This document shows positions 26,518-35,298 of a stretch of DNA of 64,000 nucleotides, piece by piece; position 1 is the first letter of the stretch, and every line of letters begins with the position of its first letter. Origin of the DNA: QQVM01 sp035341855 (GTDB lineage Bacteria > Bacteroidota > Bacteroidia > AKYH767-A > 2013-40CM-41-45); assembly GCA_035341855.1 (NCBI GenBank), contig DAOQWA010000009.1, forward strand, positions 1-64,000. The letters are read 5' to 3'. Below the pieces are notes generated by a model, which was not told the DNA's origin, did not search any database, and was given only the letters and a program-made list of their open reading frames with translations. Position numbers and translations under genes: made by a program.

Positions 26518-27025
26518 TTTAACTTTTTGAAATTTAATTATATAAATAGAACAATATATTAACGCGATCAGTGCATTACTGCAGGTGAAAACATAATACT
26601 AATTTGATCTTATCCAGCTAAGATTATCACTGAAACAATCCGGAAAACAAAACTCGCAGAAAATTGTTTTCAAAAACGGATTTAATTTCTGCTAATTTAT
26701 AAATTTAAATTAGTTTAACAAAATTATCGATCTGAATAAAAGTTAAACCAATTTAATTCTTTCAGTTAAATTCAATGAATTAATCTTCATTTAAAACCAG
26801 GCTCAATTTCTAAATGAATTTTGTTATGTAAATTAATTAATGATGAAGATACCTGCAGCATATATCTTTACCTGAAATTTGTGATTTATAAAGTTTAAGA
26901 AAATAATGACAAGGTAGTATCATATTAAGTTCACTGACTTTTCCCCTATTAAAAAATTCTTTTTTACCATAATAATTACTTAACCACGTTCCAAATAAAA
27001 TTCAGACCTTTAAAAAAAACAAGAT
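26518..27025. other. AT-rich divergent intergenic region (AT-hook gene / mutY)
   Basis: About 510 bases without a gene. By direct count the 240 bases 26641-26880 contain 56 G or C (23 percent), lower than the coding DNA around. It is dense in AATT and TTAA steps. It must contain promoters for both divergent genes, but I see no perfect TAnnTTTG. Confidence 0.6.
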
Positions 27026-28087
27026 TTGGATACTGCTAATACATTAATATCATGGTACAGAAAAAACAAACGCGATTTACCATGGCGAGAAACTGACGAT
27101 CCCTATTTCATCTGGATATCTGAAATCATCCTTCAACAAACAAGAGTAGATCAGGGAACTGCATATTATCAACGCTTCATTATTAAATTTCCAAGTGTAA
27201 AAAAACTTGCTGCTGCTAAAGAGAGTGATGTATTAAAACTCTGGCAAGGACTAGGATATTATTCAAGGGCCAGAAATATGCATCATGCAGCCAAAGAAAT
27301 TGTAAATAATCACCAGGGAGTATTTCCAAAAACCTACGATGAGATAAGGTCATTGAAAGGTATTGGCGACTATACAGCAGCAGCTATTTCTTCATTTGCA
27401 TTTCATCTTAAATACCCGGTTGTCGATGGAAATGTCTATCGTTTTCTCAGCCGCTATTTTGGTATTAAGACGCCAATTCAAAGCACTGCGGCAAAAAAAG
27501 AATTCACTGAAATAGCTTTTGAATTAATGGATAAACACTCTCCGCATGAATTCAATCAAGCCATCATGGAATTTGGTGCCATCCAATGCAAGCCCTCCTC
27601 ACCCGACTGTAATACCTGTTCATTAAAGGATTCATGTTTTGCCTTTGGGAATAATGCTGTCACAGATTTTCCCGTAAAAACTAAAAAACTCTCAGTTCGA
27701 AAAAGATATTTCTATTATTTAGTTGTTCGTGATAAGCAATCTGTGTATCTGCAACAAAGAAAAGAAAGGGACATCTGGCAAAATTTGTATGAGTTTCCGC
27801 TCATAGAAACTTCAAAAAAAATTACAGATTCAAAACTACTTGAAGGTACTGAATGGAAAAGTATTTTCAATACGGGCGAAGTTGTTGTGCGAAGGATATC
27901 GGAGGAGAAAAAACATGTATTAAGTCATCAGGTTCTGCATGCAAAATTTATCGAACTGACTTTGGCAAATGCTGATATTGTCATTCCGAAAAACTGGGAA
28001 AAAGTAAGGACGAAAAAAGTAAAGCAATATGCGGTACCCCGACTCATCGACAAGTATCTGGAAGAGGAGACAGAAATTTATTCCTGA
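27026..28087 (+). CDS. mutY: A/G-specific adenine glycosylase MutY
   Basis: A 353-residue repair glycosylase that removes adenine mispaired with 8-oxoguanine. The catalytic Glu33 is in WISEIILQQTRV, the HhH motif is LKGIGDYTAAAI, the catalytic Asp134 in VVDGNVYR, and the 4Fe-4S cluster Cys are 188, 195, 198 and 204 (C-x6-C-x2-C-x5-C). A C-terminal NUDIX-like 8-oxoG recognition domain follows. The start is a TTG at 27026: an in-frame stop lies 15 bases upstream and there is no ATG or GTG between. It heads the conserved mutY-ssb-gldE-gldD cluster. Confidence 0.96.
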   Translation: MDTANTLISWYRKNKRDLPWRETDDPYFIWISEIILQQTRVDQGTAYYQRFIIKFPSVKKLAAAKESDVLKLWQGLGYYSRARNMHHAAKEIVNNHQGVFPKTYDEIRSLKGIGDYTAAAISSFAFHLKYPVVDGNVYRFLSRYFGIKTPIQSTAAKKEFTEIAFELMDKHSPHEFNQAIMEFGAIQCKPSSPDCNTCSLKDSCFAFGNNAVTDFPVKTKKLSVRKRYFYYLVVRDKQSVYLQQRKERDIWQNLYEFPLIETSKKITDSKLLEGTEWKSIFNTGEVVVRRISEEKKHVLSHQVLHAKFIELTLANADIVIPKNWEKVRTKKVKQYAVPRLIDKYLEEETEIYS

Positions 28088-28374
28088 AGAGGGAAATGAC
28101 CCTTCTGCTATTAAATGTACTTCTTTTAAAAAAAAATTGATTCACAAGAATGGCAAAATACCCTGCAAAAATCGTATCTTTACAAATATGCCCGGGTTGC
28201 AAAAAAGAACCCACATATATAGTTTTTAGCCTTGATGCAAGGAGTTTACATTTGTGTTCTTCATTCAATTGTTGTTGAATGAAAATGTTGATCAAGAGAA
28301 ATAATGAGTGAATTCTTGCTCATCCCTTGCCAGACATAGAACATATTAATTTAACCAATTAAAAAAACAAAATC
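28088..28374. other. mutY-ssb intergenic region with a small hairpin
   Basis: Nearly 290 bases without a supportable gene. An AT-rich perfect inverted repeat of eight bases (TCATTCAA, six-base loop, TTGAATGA; 28261-28282) lies about 90 bases before ssb. TATCTTTA at 28175-28182 is one base off the -7 consensus. Confidence 0.4.
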
Positions 28375-28788
28375 ATGAGTGGTGTAAACAAAGTAATTCT
28401 CATCGGGAATGTAGGAAAGGACCCTGAAGTTCGCTATCTTGAAGGTGGAGTGGCGGTGGCCAATTTCACTTTGGCAACTTCCGAATCTTACAAAAACAAA
28501 GAAGGACAAAAAGTGGTGCAGACTGAATGGCATCGTATCGTACTCTGGAGAGGTCTGGCAGAAATTGCAGAGAAATGGGTACGCAAGGGAAAGCAGGTGT
28601 ATATTGAAGGAAAGATCCGTCATCGTTCATACATGAAGGATAATACAACCCACTGGATCACGGAAATCATTGCAGATAATATGACTCTGCTTGGTGGCCC
28701 GAAAACAGATGAACACGACAGTAAAGTCCCTGAAACCGTGACTGAGGAGGTTCCTCTGCCGGTAGCATCTGACGATCTACCTTTTTGA
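28375..28788 (+). CDS. ssb: Single-stranded DNA-binding protein
   Basis: A 137-residue SSB. The OB fold covers about 1-105 (GVNKVILIGNVGKDPEVRYLEGGVAVANFTLAT, WHRIVLWRGLAEIAEKWVRKGKQVYIEGKI), followed by a short acidic linker and the protein-interaction tip DDLPF, the Bacteroidota version of the DDDIPF tail. Essential for replication and repair. Position between mutY and gldE is typical of the phylum. Confidence 0.97.
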   Translation: MSGVNKVILIGNVGKDPEVRYLEGGVAVANFTLATSESYKNKEGQKVVQTEWHRIVLWRGLAEIAEKWVRKGKQVYIEGKIRHRSYMKDNTTHWITEIIADNMTLLGGPKTDEHDSKVPETVTEEVPLPVASDDLPF

Positions 28789-28801
28789 TATTTAACACTT
28801 T

Positions 28802-28841
28802 ATCCGGATGCAAATTTTTATATCTTTGCATCCGGATTTTT
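28802..28841 (+). terminator. ssb terminator hairpin overlapping a -7 promoter element
   Basis: Perfect 13-base arms (28802-28814 and 28825-28837; ATCCGGATGCAAA and its complement) with a ten-base loop and a T run, beginning 13 bases after the ssb stop codon. The right arm carries TATCTTTG (28821-28828), a perfect TAnnTTTG, 41 bases before the gldE start. The hairpin may both end ssb mRNA and hold the gldE promoter. Confidence 0.8.
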
Positions 28842-28869
28842 ATTGCTATCCGTTAGCCTCTAAACACAC

Positions 28870-30843
28870 GTGGACCCTGGCAGTTGTAGTCTTTTATTTC
28901 TTCTTGAGGGTTTTAGTTCCTTCATTCGTCCATCCTTTACATTTGATTTAGGTTTTTTCATTGAAGTAATCATCTTATTTGCCTGTCTGTTACTATCTGC
29001 ATTCTATTCAGGTGCAGAAACAGCCTTCTTCGGTCTGACAGCTACCGAGCTATTTCCGCTTAAGGAGAGTCAACACAGTTCCGAAAAACTAGTTTATAAA
29101 TTAATGGAAAGGCCGAAACGGCTTCTTGCTACTCTTTTGATAGCAGTAAATTTTATTAATATATCTATTGTTGTCATTAGTTCGTTGTTGATTCAACAGA
29201 TTTTTGATTTTTATTCACAAGAAGTATTAGGATTTGTCATTCAGGTTGTTGCTCTAACCTTTGTGATCGTACTCTTCTGTGAGGTGATGCCGAAAGTTTG
29301 GGCTACACAAAATGCACTTCGCTTTTCTAAAATGAGTTCATTCATGGTATATGTAACCGACAAACTATTCAGACCATTTAGTACAATGCTTGTCGTTTCC
29401 AGTTCCTTCGTAGATAAAAGAATAGTTTTAAAGGGCTACGATGTTTCTGCCGATGAGCTCACACACGCTATTGAAATCACATCTGACAAGAATACGCCCG
29501 AAGAAGAAAAGATGATCCTGAAAGGCATCGCAAGATTCGGCAACATCGATGTGAAACAGATCATGAAGCCCAGAATGGATGTAGTAGCATTTGACAAGGA
29601 AATGTCCTTTAAGGAAATCTTCCCGATAATAGTTGAAAACAAATATTCCAGACTACCGGTTTATGAAAACTCATTAGATTCGGTTATCGGAGTGCTATAT
29701 ATAAAGGACCTTTTACCATTCCTTGACAAAGAATCAGATCCAAGCTTCGATTGGCTTACACTGCTCAGACCGGCCTATTTTGTCCCTGAGAGCAAGAAGA
29801 TCAATGACCTGCTTCAGGAATTTCAGGAAAAGAAAATTCACCTTGCCATTGTAATCGATGAATATGGCGGCTCATCCGGTATAGTTACATTAGAAGATAT
29901 CCTTGAAGAAATTGTAGGTGAAATAAATGATGAATATGACGATGAAGAGCTGAGTTATTCAAAACTCGATGATCATAATTATGTGTTTGAAGGGAAAGCA
30001 CTGTTAAATGACCTGTACCGTGTTATGGAGATTGACAGGAAAATGTTTGAGACAAATTCAGAGGAGCAGGCAGATACACTTGCCGGTTTACTGCTGGAAT
30101 TGAAAGGAGGTATTCCGAGACGTAGTGAAGTGATCACTTATAACAATATAAAATTTACGATTGAATCAGCGGATCGTAAGCGAATCAAGAGAGTAAAAAT
30201 AACTTTACCAATAAATAATGAAGATGATGAAAATGAAAAAAGAACTTCCGGAGGAAGGAACTCTTACCTGTTGATACTTATCCTGCTCATTTCATCATTA
30301 TCTTTCGTTAGTTGCTCTGAAGATTATGTTCCAAAACCAAGAGGATATTTTCGAATAGAATTACCGGAAAAAAAGTACTCCATTTATGAAGCCTCAGCTT
30401 GTCCGTATAAATTTGAGATCCCTTCCTATGCAGAGATAGTTCCGGATCCAAATCCGGGTGCCGAAGCCTGTTGGGTCAATGTTATATTTACCCCTTTCAA
30501 TGGAACGCTTTATTTGAGTTATAAAAATATTGATGGAAATCTTGAGAAGTTAACTGAAGATAGCCGCAGTCTTTCAATGAAACATATATCAAAAGCTTCA
30601 GGGATAGAGGAAGAAACTCTGATGGATCCTGCATCATCAAAGTACGGTGTATTGTTCCATGTGAAAGGAAGTGCCGCTTCTGCACTGCAATTTTATCTCA
30701 CGGATAGCACGAAACATTTTTTGAGGGGTTCACTTTATTTCTATGCCCCTCCAAATCCTGATTCCCTGGCTCCTGTGTTGAGATTCATTGAAGCTGACAT
30801 TAAGCACATGCTTGAAAGTTTTCAGTGGACAAATAATAAATAA
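28870..30843 (+). CDS. gldE-gldD: GldE-GldD fusion: CNNM/CBS membrane protein joined to gliding lipoprotein
   Basis: One 657-residue frame covers what are normally two genes of the gliding/T9SS apparatus. Residues 1-445 are GldE: a DUF21 membrane domain with about four hydrophobic segments (20-160), a CBS pair (about 225-345, PRMDVVAFD and VIDEYGGSSGIVTLEDILEEI) and a CorC_HlyC domain. After an acidic linker, residues 466-657 are GldD, beginning with a full lipoprotein signal (YLLILILLISSLSFVSC, Cys482) and continuing SEDYVPKPRGYFRIELP. The start is a GTG (28870), giving MDPGSC as in other GldE proteins. The join lies at an A6 run; see the separate entry. In Flavobacterium GldD is needed for gliding and GldE supports it. 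Confidence 0.88.
   Translation: MDPGSCSLLFLLEGFSSFIRPSFTFDLGFFIEVIILFACLLLSAFYSGAETAFFGLTATELFPLKESQHSSEKLVYKLMERPKRLLATLLIAVNFINISIVVISSLLIQQIFDFYSQEVLGFVIQVVALTFVIVLFCEVMPKVWATQNALRFSKMSSFMVYVTDKLFRPFSTMLVVSSSFVDKRIVLKGYDVSADELTHAIEITSDKNTPEEEKMILKGIARFGNIDVKQIMKPRMDVVAFDKEMSFKEIFPIIVENKYSRLPVYENSLDSVIGVLYIKDLLPFLDKESDPSFDWLTLLRPAYFVPESKKINDLLQEFQEKKIHLAIVIDEYGGSSGIVTLEDILEEIVGEINDEYDDEELSYSKLDDHNYVFEGKALLNDLYRVMEIDRKMFETNSEEQADTLAGLLLELKGGIPRRSEVITYNNIKFTIESADRKRIKRVKITLPINNEDDENEKRTSGGRNSYLLILILLISSLSFVSCSEDYVPKPRGYFRIELPEKKYSIYEASACPYKFEIPSYAEIVPDPNPGAEACWVNVIFTPFNGTLYLSYKNIDGNLEKLTEDSRSLSMKHISKASGIEEETLMDPASSKYGVLFHVKGSAASALQFYLTDSTKHFLRGSLYFYAPPNPDSLAPVLRFIEADIKHMLESFQWTNNK
30218..30843 (+). 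other. gldD: gldD module and the frame junction with gldE
   Basis: The run of six A at 30236-30241 follows ATG codons at 30218, 30224, 30227 and 30233 that are in another frame and reach a TGA at 30272-30274. With seven A instead of six, those ATGs would open gldD as MKMKKRTSGGRNSYLLILIL..., a textbook lipoprotein signal, and gldE would end at the TGA. With six A, as written, the genes are fused. This could be a base-calling error, a real one-base deletion, or slippage during expression. Confidence 0.75.
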
Positions 30844-30908
30844 TACTATCAAACTATATTAAGTCGAATAAATGTTCATTATTATTCATTAAAGTTCCGT
30901 CCTGTTCA

Positions 30909-31733
30909 ATGAAAAGGAAATTAATTCGCATGAAAAAAATATTGTTTTATTTGATCCTGATCAGTCTGCCCCCTCATTCTTTGTTTGCTCAGGAGAATAA
31001 TTCTACAGAAAAAATAAAAAAGCAGAAAGGCTCCTTTTATTTTACCTGGGGTTATAACAAGGATTGGTTTTCGAAAAGTGATCTGCATTTCAAGAATGAA
31101 GGTTCCGAATCATATGACTTCACGATTCACGATGTAAGGGCAAAAGATCGTCCAAATTTTGATGAGCTTTTCAATAAGGATATTTCAATTCCACAGTTTA
31201 TTTATCGTTTCGGATATTATTTCAGAAACAGCAAATTCGGAATTGAAGGGAGCTTTGATCATGCCAAATATATTCTGATTCAGGATCAGGTAGCACGTGT
31301 TACCGGGACCATCAATGATGTTGCTGTAGACACGGATACTGTGCTTAGCAGAAATTTCATTCGTTTTGAGCACACCAACGGAGCTAACTTTGTCATGTTA
31401 AGTCTAATATGGCATGACAAAATTTTGGAAAGCAAAAACAAAAAGCATGTATTACAGGGTGTGATTAAGCCGGGAGCAGGAATTGTAATTCCGCAAAGTG
31501 AAGTGGCAATTTTTGGAAAGAACCAAAACAATAATTATCACATTGCCGGATATATTTTCGGAACTGAGGCAAACTTACGTTATGAAGCAGGAAAACACTT
31601 TTTCTTAGAAACCGGCTTCAAAGGAGTATGGGCTAATTATGTGGACGTCCTGGCCGTTGATGAGGCAAAAGCAAATCACTCTTTTTTTGCACTTGAATGG
31701 ATAATAGGCATAGGCTACAGAATTGCACTATGA
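30909..31733 (+). CDS. Putative outer-membrane beta-barrel protein
   Basis: A 274-residue protein with a signal peptide ending FAQ (start at 30909, or at the second ATG, 30930, which gives MKKILFYLILISLPPHSLFAQ). The rest alternates aromatic and polar residues as in small outer-membrane barrels: GSFYFTWGYNKDWFSKSDLHF, FIYRFGYYFRNSKFGIEGSFDH, and it ends in an aromatic/hydrophobic strand (FALEWIIGIGYRIAL). I do not recognise a named family. It follows gldE-gldD by 65 nt and could be co-transcribed; it is convergent with ctaA. Confidence 0.7.
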   Translation: MKRKLIRMKKILFYLILISLPPHSLFAQENNSTEKIKKQKGSFYFTWGYNKDWFSKSDLHFKNEGSESYDFTIHDVRAKDRPNFDELFNKDISIPQFIYRFGYYFRNSKFGIEGSFDHAKYILIQDQVARVTGTINDVAVDTDTVLSRNFIRFEHTNGANFVMLSLIWHDKILESKNKKHVLQGVIKPGAGIVIPQSEVAIFGKNQNNNYHIAGYIFGTEANLRYEAGKHFFLETGFKGVWANYVDVLAVDEAKANHSFFALEWIIGIGYRIAL

Positions 31734-31756
31734 TAGCAAGTTAGTAAACAATTCGA

Positions 31757-32791
31757 TCAGGATACTCTCCGGATTTTTTGCATAGTGAACAGGAGATAGA
31801 TCACAGAGCTAAAGAGGAAGAATGCTCCAATCTGATGGAGGGAGGCAATGGTGATATCAACCTTTGTTAAAAGTGTCAATACGCCAAGTAAAAACTGAAC
31901 TGAAACAGCAAGCAAAACAAAGTTCATTGCCTTACGTTGACTTGCATCCATACCCATTTTTTTAGAAGACCACCAAACTTTTGCGATCAGAAACAATAAT
32001 AAAAATGCAAAAATTCTGTGAATGAATTGTACGGTGACAGGGTTGTTGAAAAAGTTCAACCAGAATGGCTCTGCACTTCCCATACCGGTAGGAATCACTT
32101 GACCATCCATAAGCGGAAAGGTATTGTACATCTTCCCGGCATGCATGCCGGCAACGAACGCTCCATATATGATCTGTATGAAGAGCAAAGAAAAGATAAT
32201 CTTTACCAGACCTGAACCTGACCTAGTCTGCTCCCTGTTAACAGTATCCGCTGACCGGATCTCTAAAGCAAACCAATAGGTAAAGCCAAATGTTATGAAT
32301 GCTGTTATCAGATGAATGGCAAGCCTGATATGACTCACACTGGTTCTTTCAACCAATCCGCTGCTAACCATGTACCAGCCCAGAAAACCCTGTAGTCCTC
32401 CAAGAAAAAACAGGAATAAAGATTTCCCTATCATTGACCGATCCATTTGCTTTGTAAAGAGAAAGTACAGGAATGGAATAATGAAAACCATGCCAATCAA
32501 TCGTCCGAGTTGTCTGTGAATAAACTCCCACCAGTATATAGACTTGAAATCGTTTAATTCAAAATGAGAATTGATCTTTTCAAATTGAGGGATCTGTTGA
32601 TACTTATTAAATGCATCCTGCCATTCTTCATCATTTAAGGGAGGAATGCTACCCATAATTAAATTCCACTCCGTAATTGAAAGTCCGGAGCCCGTAAGGC
32701 GTGTGATTCCTCCAATTACTACCATTAAAAATATCAGGAAACAACCGGAATAAAGCCAAAGCGAAATCCGACGTTTAGACTTTTCGTTCAT
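31757..32791 (-). CDS. ctaA: Heme A synthase (COX15/CtaA)
   Basis: A 344-residue membrane protein with about eight helices that oxidises heme O to heme A for cytochrome oxidase. Family signatures: GGITRLTGSGLSITEWNLIMGSIPP near the N-terminus, the haem His pairs in FIHRQLGRLIG, VSHIRLAIHL, FIHRIFAFLL and SLHQIGAFFLF. The EWNLIMGSIPPLNDEEWQDAFNKYQQIPQ loop is typical of the alpha-proteobacterial/Bacteroidota type (no CxxxxxxxC pair). Oxidase subunits are not in the window. Third gene in the run coaX, outer-membrane protein, ctaA. Confidence 0.95.
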   Translation of the reverse strand: MNEKSKRRISLWLYSGCFLIFLMVVIGGITRLTGSGLSITEWNLIMGSIPPLNDEEWQDAFNKYQQIPQFEKINSHFELNDFKSIYWWEFIHRQLGRLIGMVFIIPFLYFLFTKQMDRSMIGKSLFLFFLGGLQGFLGWYMVSSGLVERTSVSHIRLAIHLITAFITFGFTYWFALEIRSADTVNREQTRSGSGLVKIIFSLLFIQIIYGAFVAGMHAGKMYNTFPLMDGQVIPTGMGSAEPFWLNFFNNPVTVQFIHRIFAFLLLFLIAKVWWSSKKMGMDASQRKAMNFVLLAVSVQFLLGVLTLLTKVDITIASLHQIGAFFLFSSVIYLLFTMQKIRRVS

Positions 32792-32859
32792 GAGGGTTCA
32801 GAACTTTAAGTTTAATATTGAGAAGATCACAAAAAGATATCTATGAAAAATGATTGAGC

Positions 32860-34353
32860 TTAATCGTACTTCGGTTTGATAAACCAACGATCGTTTAGAC
32901 TAAATCCTAGAGTAAACCGAACATATTTCTCTTCAATAAGATTACTTTGAATAGTTCCCCTCTTACCTAGCTCAGCAGATAGTTGAACTGTCGTTCCTGC
33001 GCGTCTTATAGGGAATCCGAAACCTATGGTGGCAGCCATTTCATCTACATGTTTTCCATTAAATTCAAGAAATGTTTTCGCATAATGAAAACCCAGACGG
33101 TATTGTACCTGTTTCCAATAAGCTTTTAATGCCCGCTCATTTGGTGTAAACTGACCACCAATATTAACCTTCCAACTGTCAACAAGAGAATCATTAAGAC
33201 CGAATGAACTATAATCACTCCACTGCTGAATTGAATAATCTGATCCGAATATCCATCGATTTCCCTTTTTAAATGCAAAACCGAAACTACCACTCAAAGG
33301 CAATCGAACATCTCCTTTAACACCATCTGTATTCGCAATTGTATCACGAATGATTACCTGATCACGTTCACTGGTGTTATAATATCTGAAATTGTAGGCA
33401 AAGAGTGATTGTCTTGCCCGCAGATCTGCTGCAGGAGCAAAACTAAGTCCGAGTGTAAAATCCCAGTCACTTTTTTTTACTCTACCCTGTATCAGAGATC
33501 TCATTTCTTTGTGAGCAAGCATCATAGAATCTATTGCCGAACGCTGAGACAGTAGTGCATTTTTACTATCATCATCGATGCCTGCATCGATCAACTTATT
33601 GAGTGTCTCAACGGAATCTTCATACGCTGACAATTGCTTGTCAATTGAGCTTATGGAATCAGAAGGCGCGACCTTCAAGCTGTCAAAAGTATACTGCAGG
33701 CCAAAATTGAAATGAAACCACCCTAATGAGTTAGAATTGGAAATGTTGGTATTATAATAAGAAGGATCTAAAAACTCCACACGTCGATCCTGATTTATTA
33801 CTCCGAATAAATAAGAAGCGGTCAGGCCGACGCTAAAATTCTTTGCCAGGGAAAATCCATTCGTCAGGTAAAACTGGTTCAATCCACCGGATCCTTTATA
33901 GCTGTGAGTTTCAATTTCACCAAGACTGTTTACCTGACTCCTTTCAACGGAGTAACCAACATTACTATATGGAAGAAGACCAAAGCCCATACCCCACTTT
34001 TTTGTCTTCACCGGAAAACCGAAAGCAAAATAGGCCAAAGCTGCAGTATTATAACTTTGGCTTATGTTGTTGGATGAAATTTGTTCAAGGCTCAGATTTA
34101 CACCTGCCTCATAGGTGGTAAACCATAAGCTCGAATAAGAAGCAGGGTTTAAAGGGTTAACATTTAGGTTCTCATTTACCCCTTGCCCTATTCCACCCAT
34201 GGCAAGATTTTTAGAAAATCCGTTGAAAAGAAGATCACCAATTCCATAACGGGAATAAGGTGAGCTGGAAGAATTTTGAGCCTTCAGGTCAGTTCCAGAA
34301 AATGTTCCTGACAAAGCAATCAGGATGCATAAAAGTTTAATGATACCTCGCAT
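32860..34353 (-). CDS. Outer-membrane protein next to coaX (FadL/PorV-like barrel)
   Basis: A 497-residue protein with signal peptide (MRGIIKLLCILIALSGTFSGTDLKAQ). The mature start SSSSPYSRYGIGDLLFNGFSKNLAMGGIGQG is a recurring N-terminus of Bacteroidota outer-membrane proteins of the OmpP1/FadL-like fold. The rest is beta-rich, with a helical or coiled insertion at about 225-275 (SISSIDKQLSAYEDSVETLNKLIDAGIDDD). The end is a strand (VRFTLGFSLNDRWFIKPKYD). It overlaps the coaX stop by 17 bases, and the coaX-barrel pairing is common in this phylum. Substrate unknown. Confidence 0.78.
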   Translation of the reverse strand: MRGIIKLLCILIALSGTFSGTDLKAQNSSSSPYSRYGIGDLLFNGFSKNLAMGGIGQGVNENLNVNPLNPASYSSLWFTTYEAGVNLSLEQISSNNISQSYNTAALAYFAFGFPVKTKKWGMGFGLLPYSNVGYSVERSQVNSLGEIETHSYKGSGGLNQFYLTNGFSLAKNFSVGLTASYLFGVINQDRRVEFLDPSYYNTNISNSNSLGWFHFNFGLQYTFDSLKVAPSDSISSIDKQLSAYEDSVETLNKLIDAGIDDDSKNALLSQRSAIDSMMLAHKEMRSLIQGRVKKSDWDFTLGLSFAPAADLRARQSLFAYNFRYYNTSERDQVIIRDTIANTDGVKGDVRLPLSGSFGFAFKKGNRWIFGSDYSIQQWSDYSSFGLNDSLVDSWKVNIGGQFTPNERALKAYWKQVQYRLGFHYAKTFLEFNGKHVDEMAATIGFGFPIRRAGTTVQLSAELGKRGTIQSNLIEEKYVRFTLGFSLNDRWFIKPKYD

Positions 34354-35077
34354 TGAAATTTAATATTTCATTTAGCCCTATACTCACTAAATCAGGGGCG
34401 GCAAAGATGCGGAATTTAAGTTGTTCAGCAAAACGAGAGGCATCACCCCCTGTCATTATTACCTTAACAGTTCCATACTCCTTCTTGTATCTGGCGACAA
34501 AGCCTTCCAGCTCTGCCATTATCCCGGTCTGCACCCCCGTCAATATTGATTCTTTAGTATTTCTGCCAAGAAAGCCTTTCTGTGGTTCTGCTACTACTAA
34601 GGGCAGGCGGCCTGTAAATCTATGTAAGGCCTTAAACCTCATCTCCAAGCCCGGACTGATAGAGCCCCCGAAATATACATTGCGAGCAGTTAAAAAATCA
34701 TATTTAATACAGGTACCCATATCAATAACCAAAACATTTTTACCCGGAAATAATTTTGAGGCAGCAATAATTCCTGCAAGGCGGTCGGGTCCAAGTGTTT
34801 CAGGTGTTTTATAGCTTACCAAAGCAGGCACTCTTGTAGTGCCTTTCAATTCAATAAATTTTGTATTCCTCTTGAGGTAGTTCTTCACTGAAGCAGGTGT
34901 TCTGCTAACTGAACAGATGATTGACCCGGTTACTTTGTATTTTCTGTGTAACTGAGTGACCATCCTGAGGTTTAAAGACTTAGATATCTTTCTGAGAAGA
35001 ATCTTATCCTTATCAAAGACTAGTAACTTGGTTAAGGAATTGCCGATGTCAATAGTTAAATAGATCTCCTTAGTCAT
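34337..35077 (-). CDS. coaX: Type III pantothenate kinase
   Basis: A 246-residue enzyme that phosphorylates pantothenate, first step of CoA synthesis. The ATP-site motif is TIDIGNSLTKLLVF (Asp10), pantothenate-site blocks are TLGPDRLAGIIAA and VIDMGTCIKYDF, then FGGSISPGLEMR and MTGGDAS. In the third block the usual GTAxT reads GTCIKY. The ATG at 35077 puts Asp10 at its normal place; the open frame reaches 35116. Overlaps the outer-membrane protein gene. Confidence 0.94.
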   Translation of the reverse strand: MTKEIYLTIDIGNSLTKLLVFDKDKILLRKISKSLNLRMVTQLHRKYKVTGSIICSVSRTPASVKNYLKRNTKFIELKGTTRVPALVSYKTPETLGPDRLAGIIAASKLFPGKNVLVIDMGTCIKYDFLTARNVYFGGSISPGLEMRFKALHRFTGRLPLVVAEPQKGFLGRNTKESILTGVQTGIMAELEGFVARYKKEYGTVKVIMTGGDASRFAEQLKFRIFAAPDLVSIGLNEILNFNARYH

Positions 35078-35143
35078 AATGAGCACAAGGTAAAATTTTG
35101 ATATTAAGCTCTTCAAGTGAAAGCTCTAACAAGCAAAATAATT

Positions 35144-35172
35144 TTGACAAACTGATTTTTTTCCTAATTTTG
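35144..35172 (+). promoter_or_regulatory. Promoter of tRNA-Phe
   Basis: TTG (35144-35146), 18-nt spacer, TAATTTTG (35165-35172): a full match to the Bacteroidota consensus. The tRNA begins 22 bases later. The best promoter in the window. Confidence 0.85.
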
Positions 35173-35194
35173 CGCACACTTTAAATAAAATGAA

Positions 35195-35270
35195 GGTGAT
35201 GTAGCTCAGTTGGTAGAGCAAAGGACTGAAAATCCTTGTGTCGGTGGTTCGATTCCACTCATCACCACCA
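35195..35270 (+). tRNA. tRNA-Phe (anticodon GAA)
   Basis: A 76-nt tRNA with all arms: acceptor GGTGATG/CATCACC (35195-35201 with 35260-35266), D-stem GCTC/GAGC, anticodon stem AAGGA/TCCTT with loop CTGAAAA (anticodon GAA at 35228-35230), T arm GGTGG-TTCGATT-CCACT, discriminator A and an encoded CCA (35268-35270). Confidence 0.98.
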
Positions 35271-35298
35271 AGGTATTTGCAATTCAAAAAATCACAAT

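Noticed and set aside
35195..35270. tRNA as an integration site for a mobile element
   Set aside because: The flanks hold ordinary genes and no integrase or repeated tRNA 3' end was seen.
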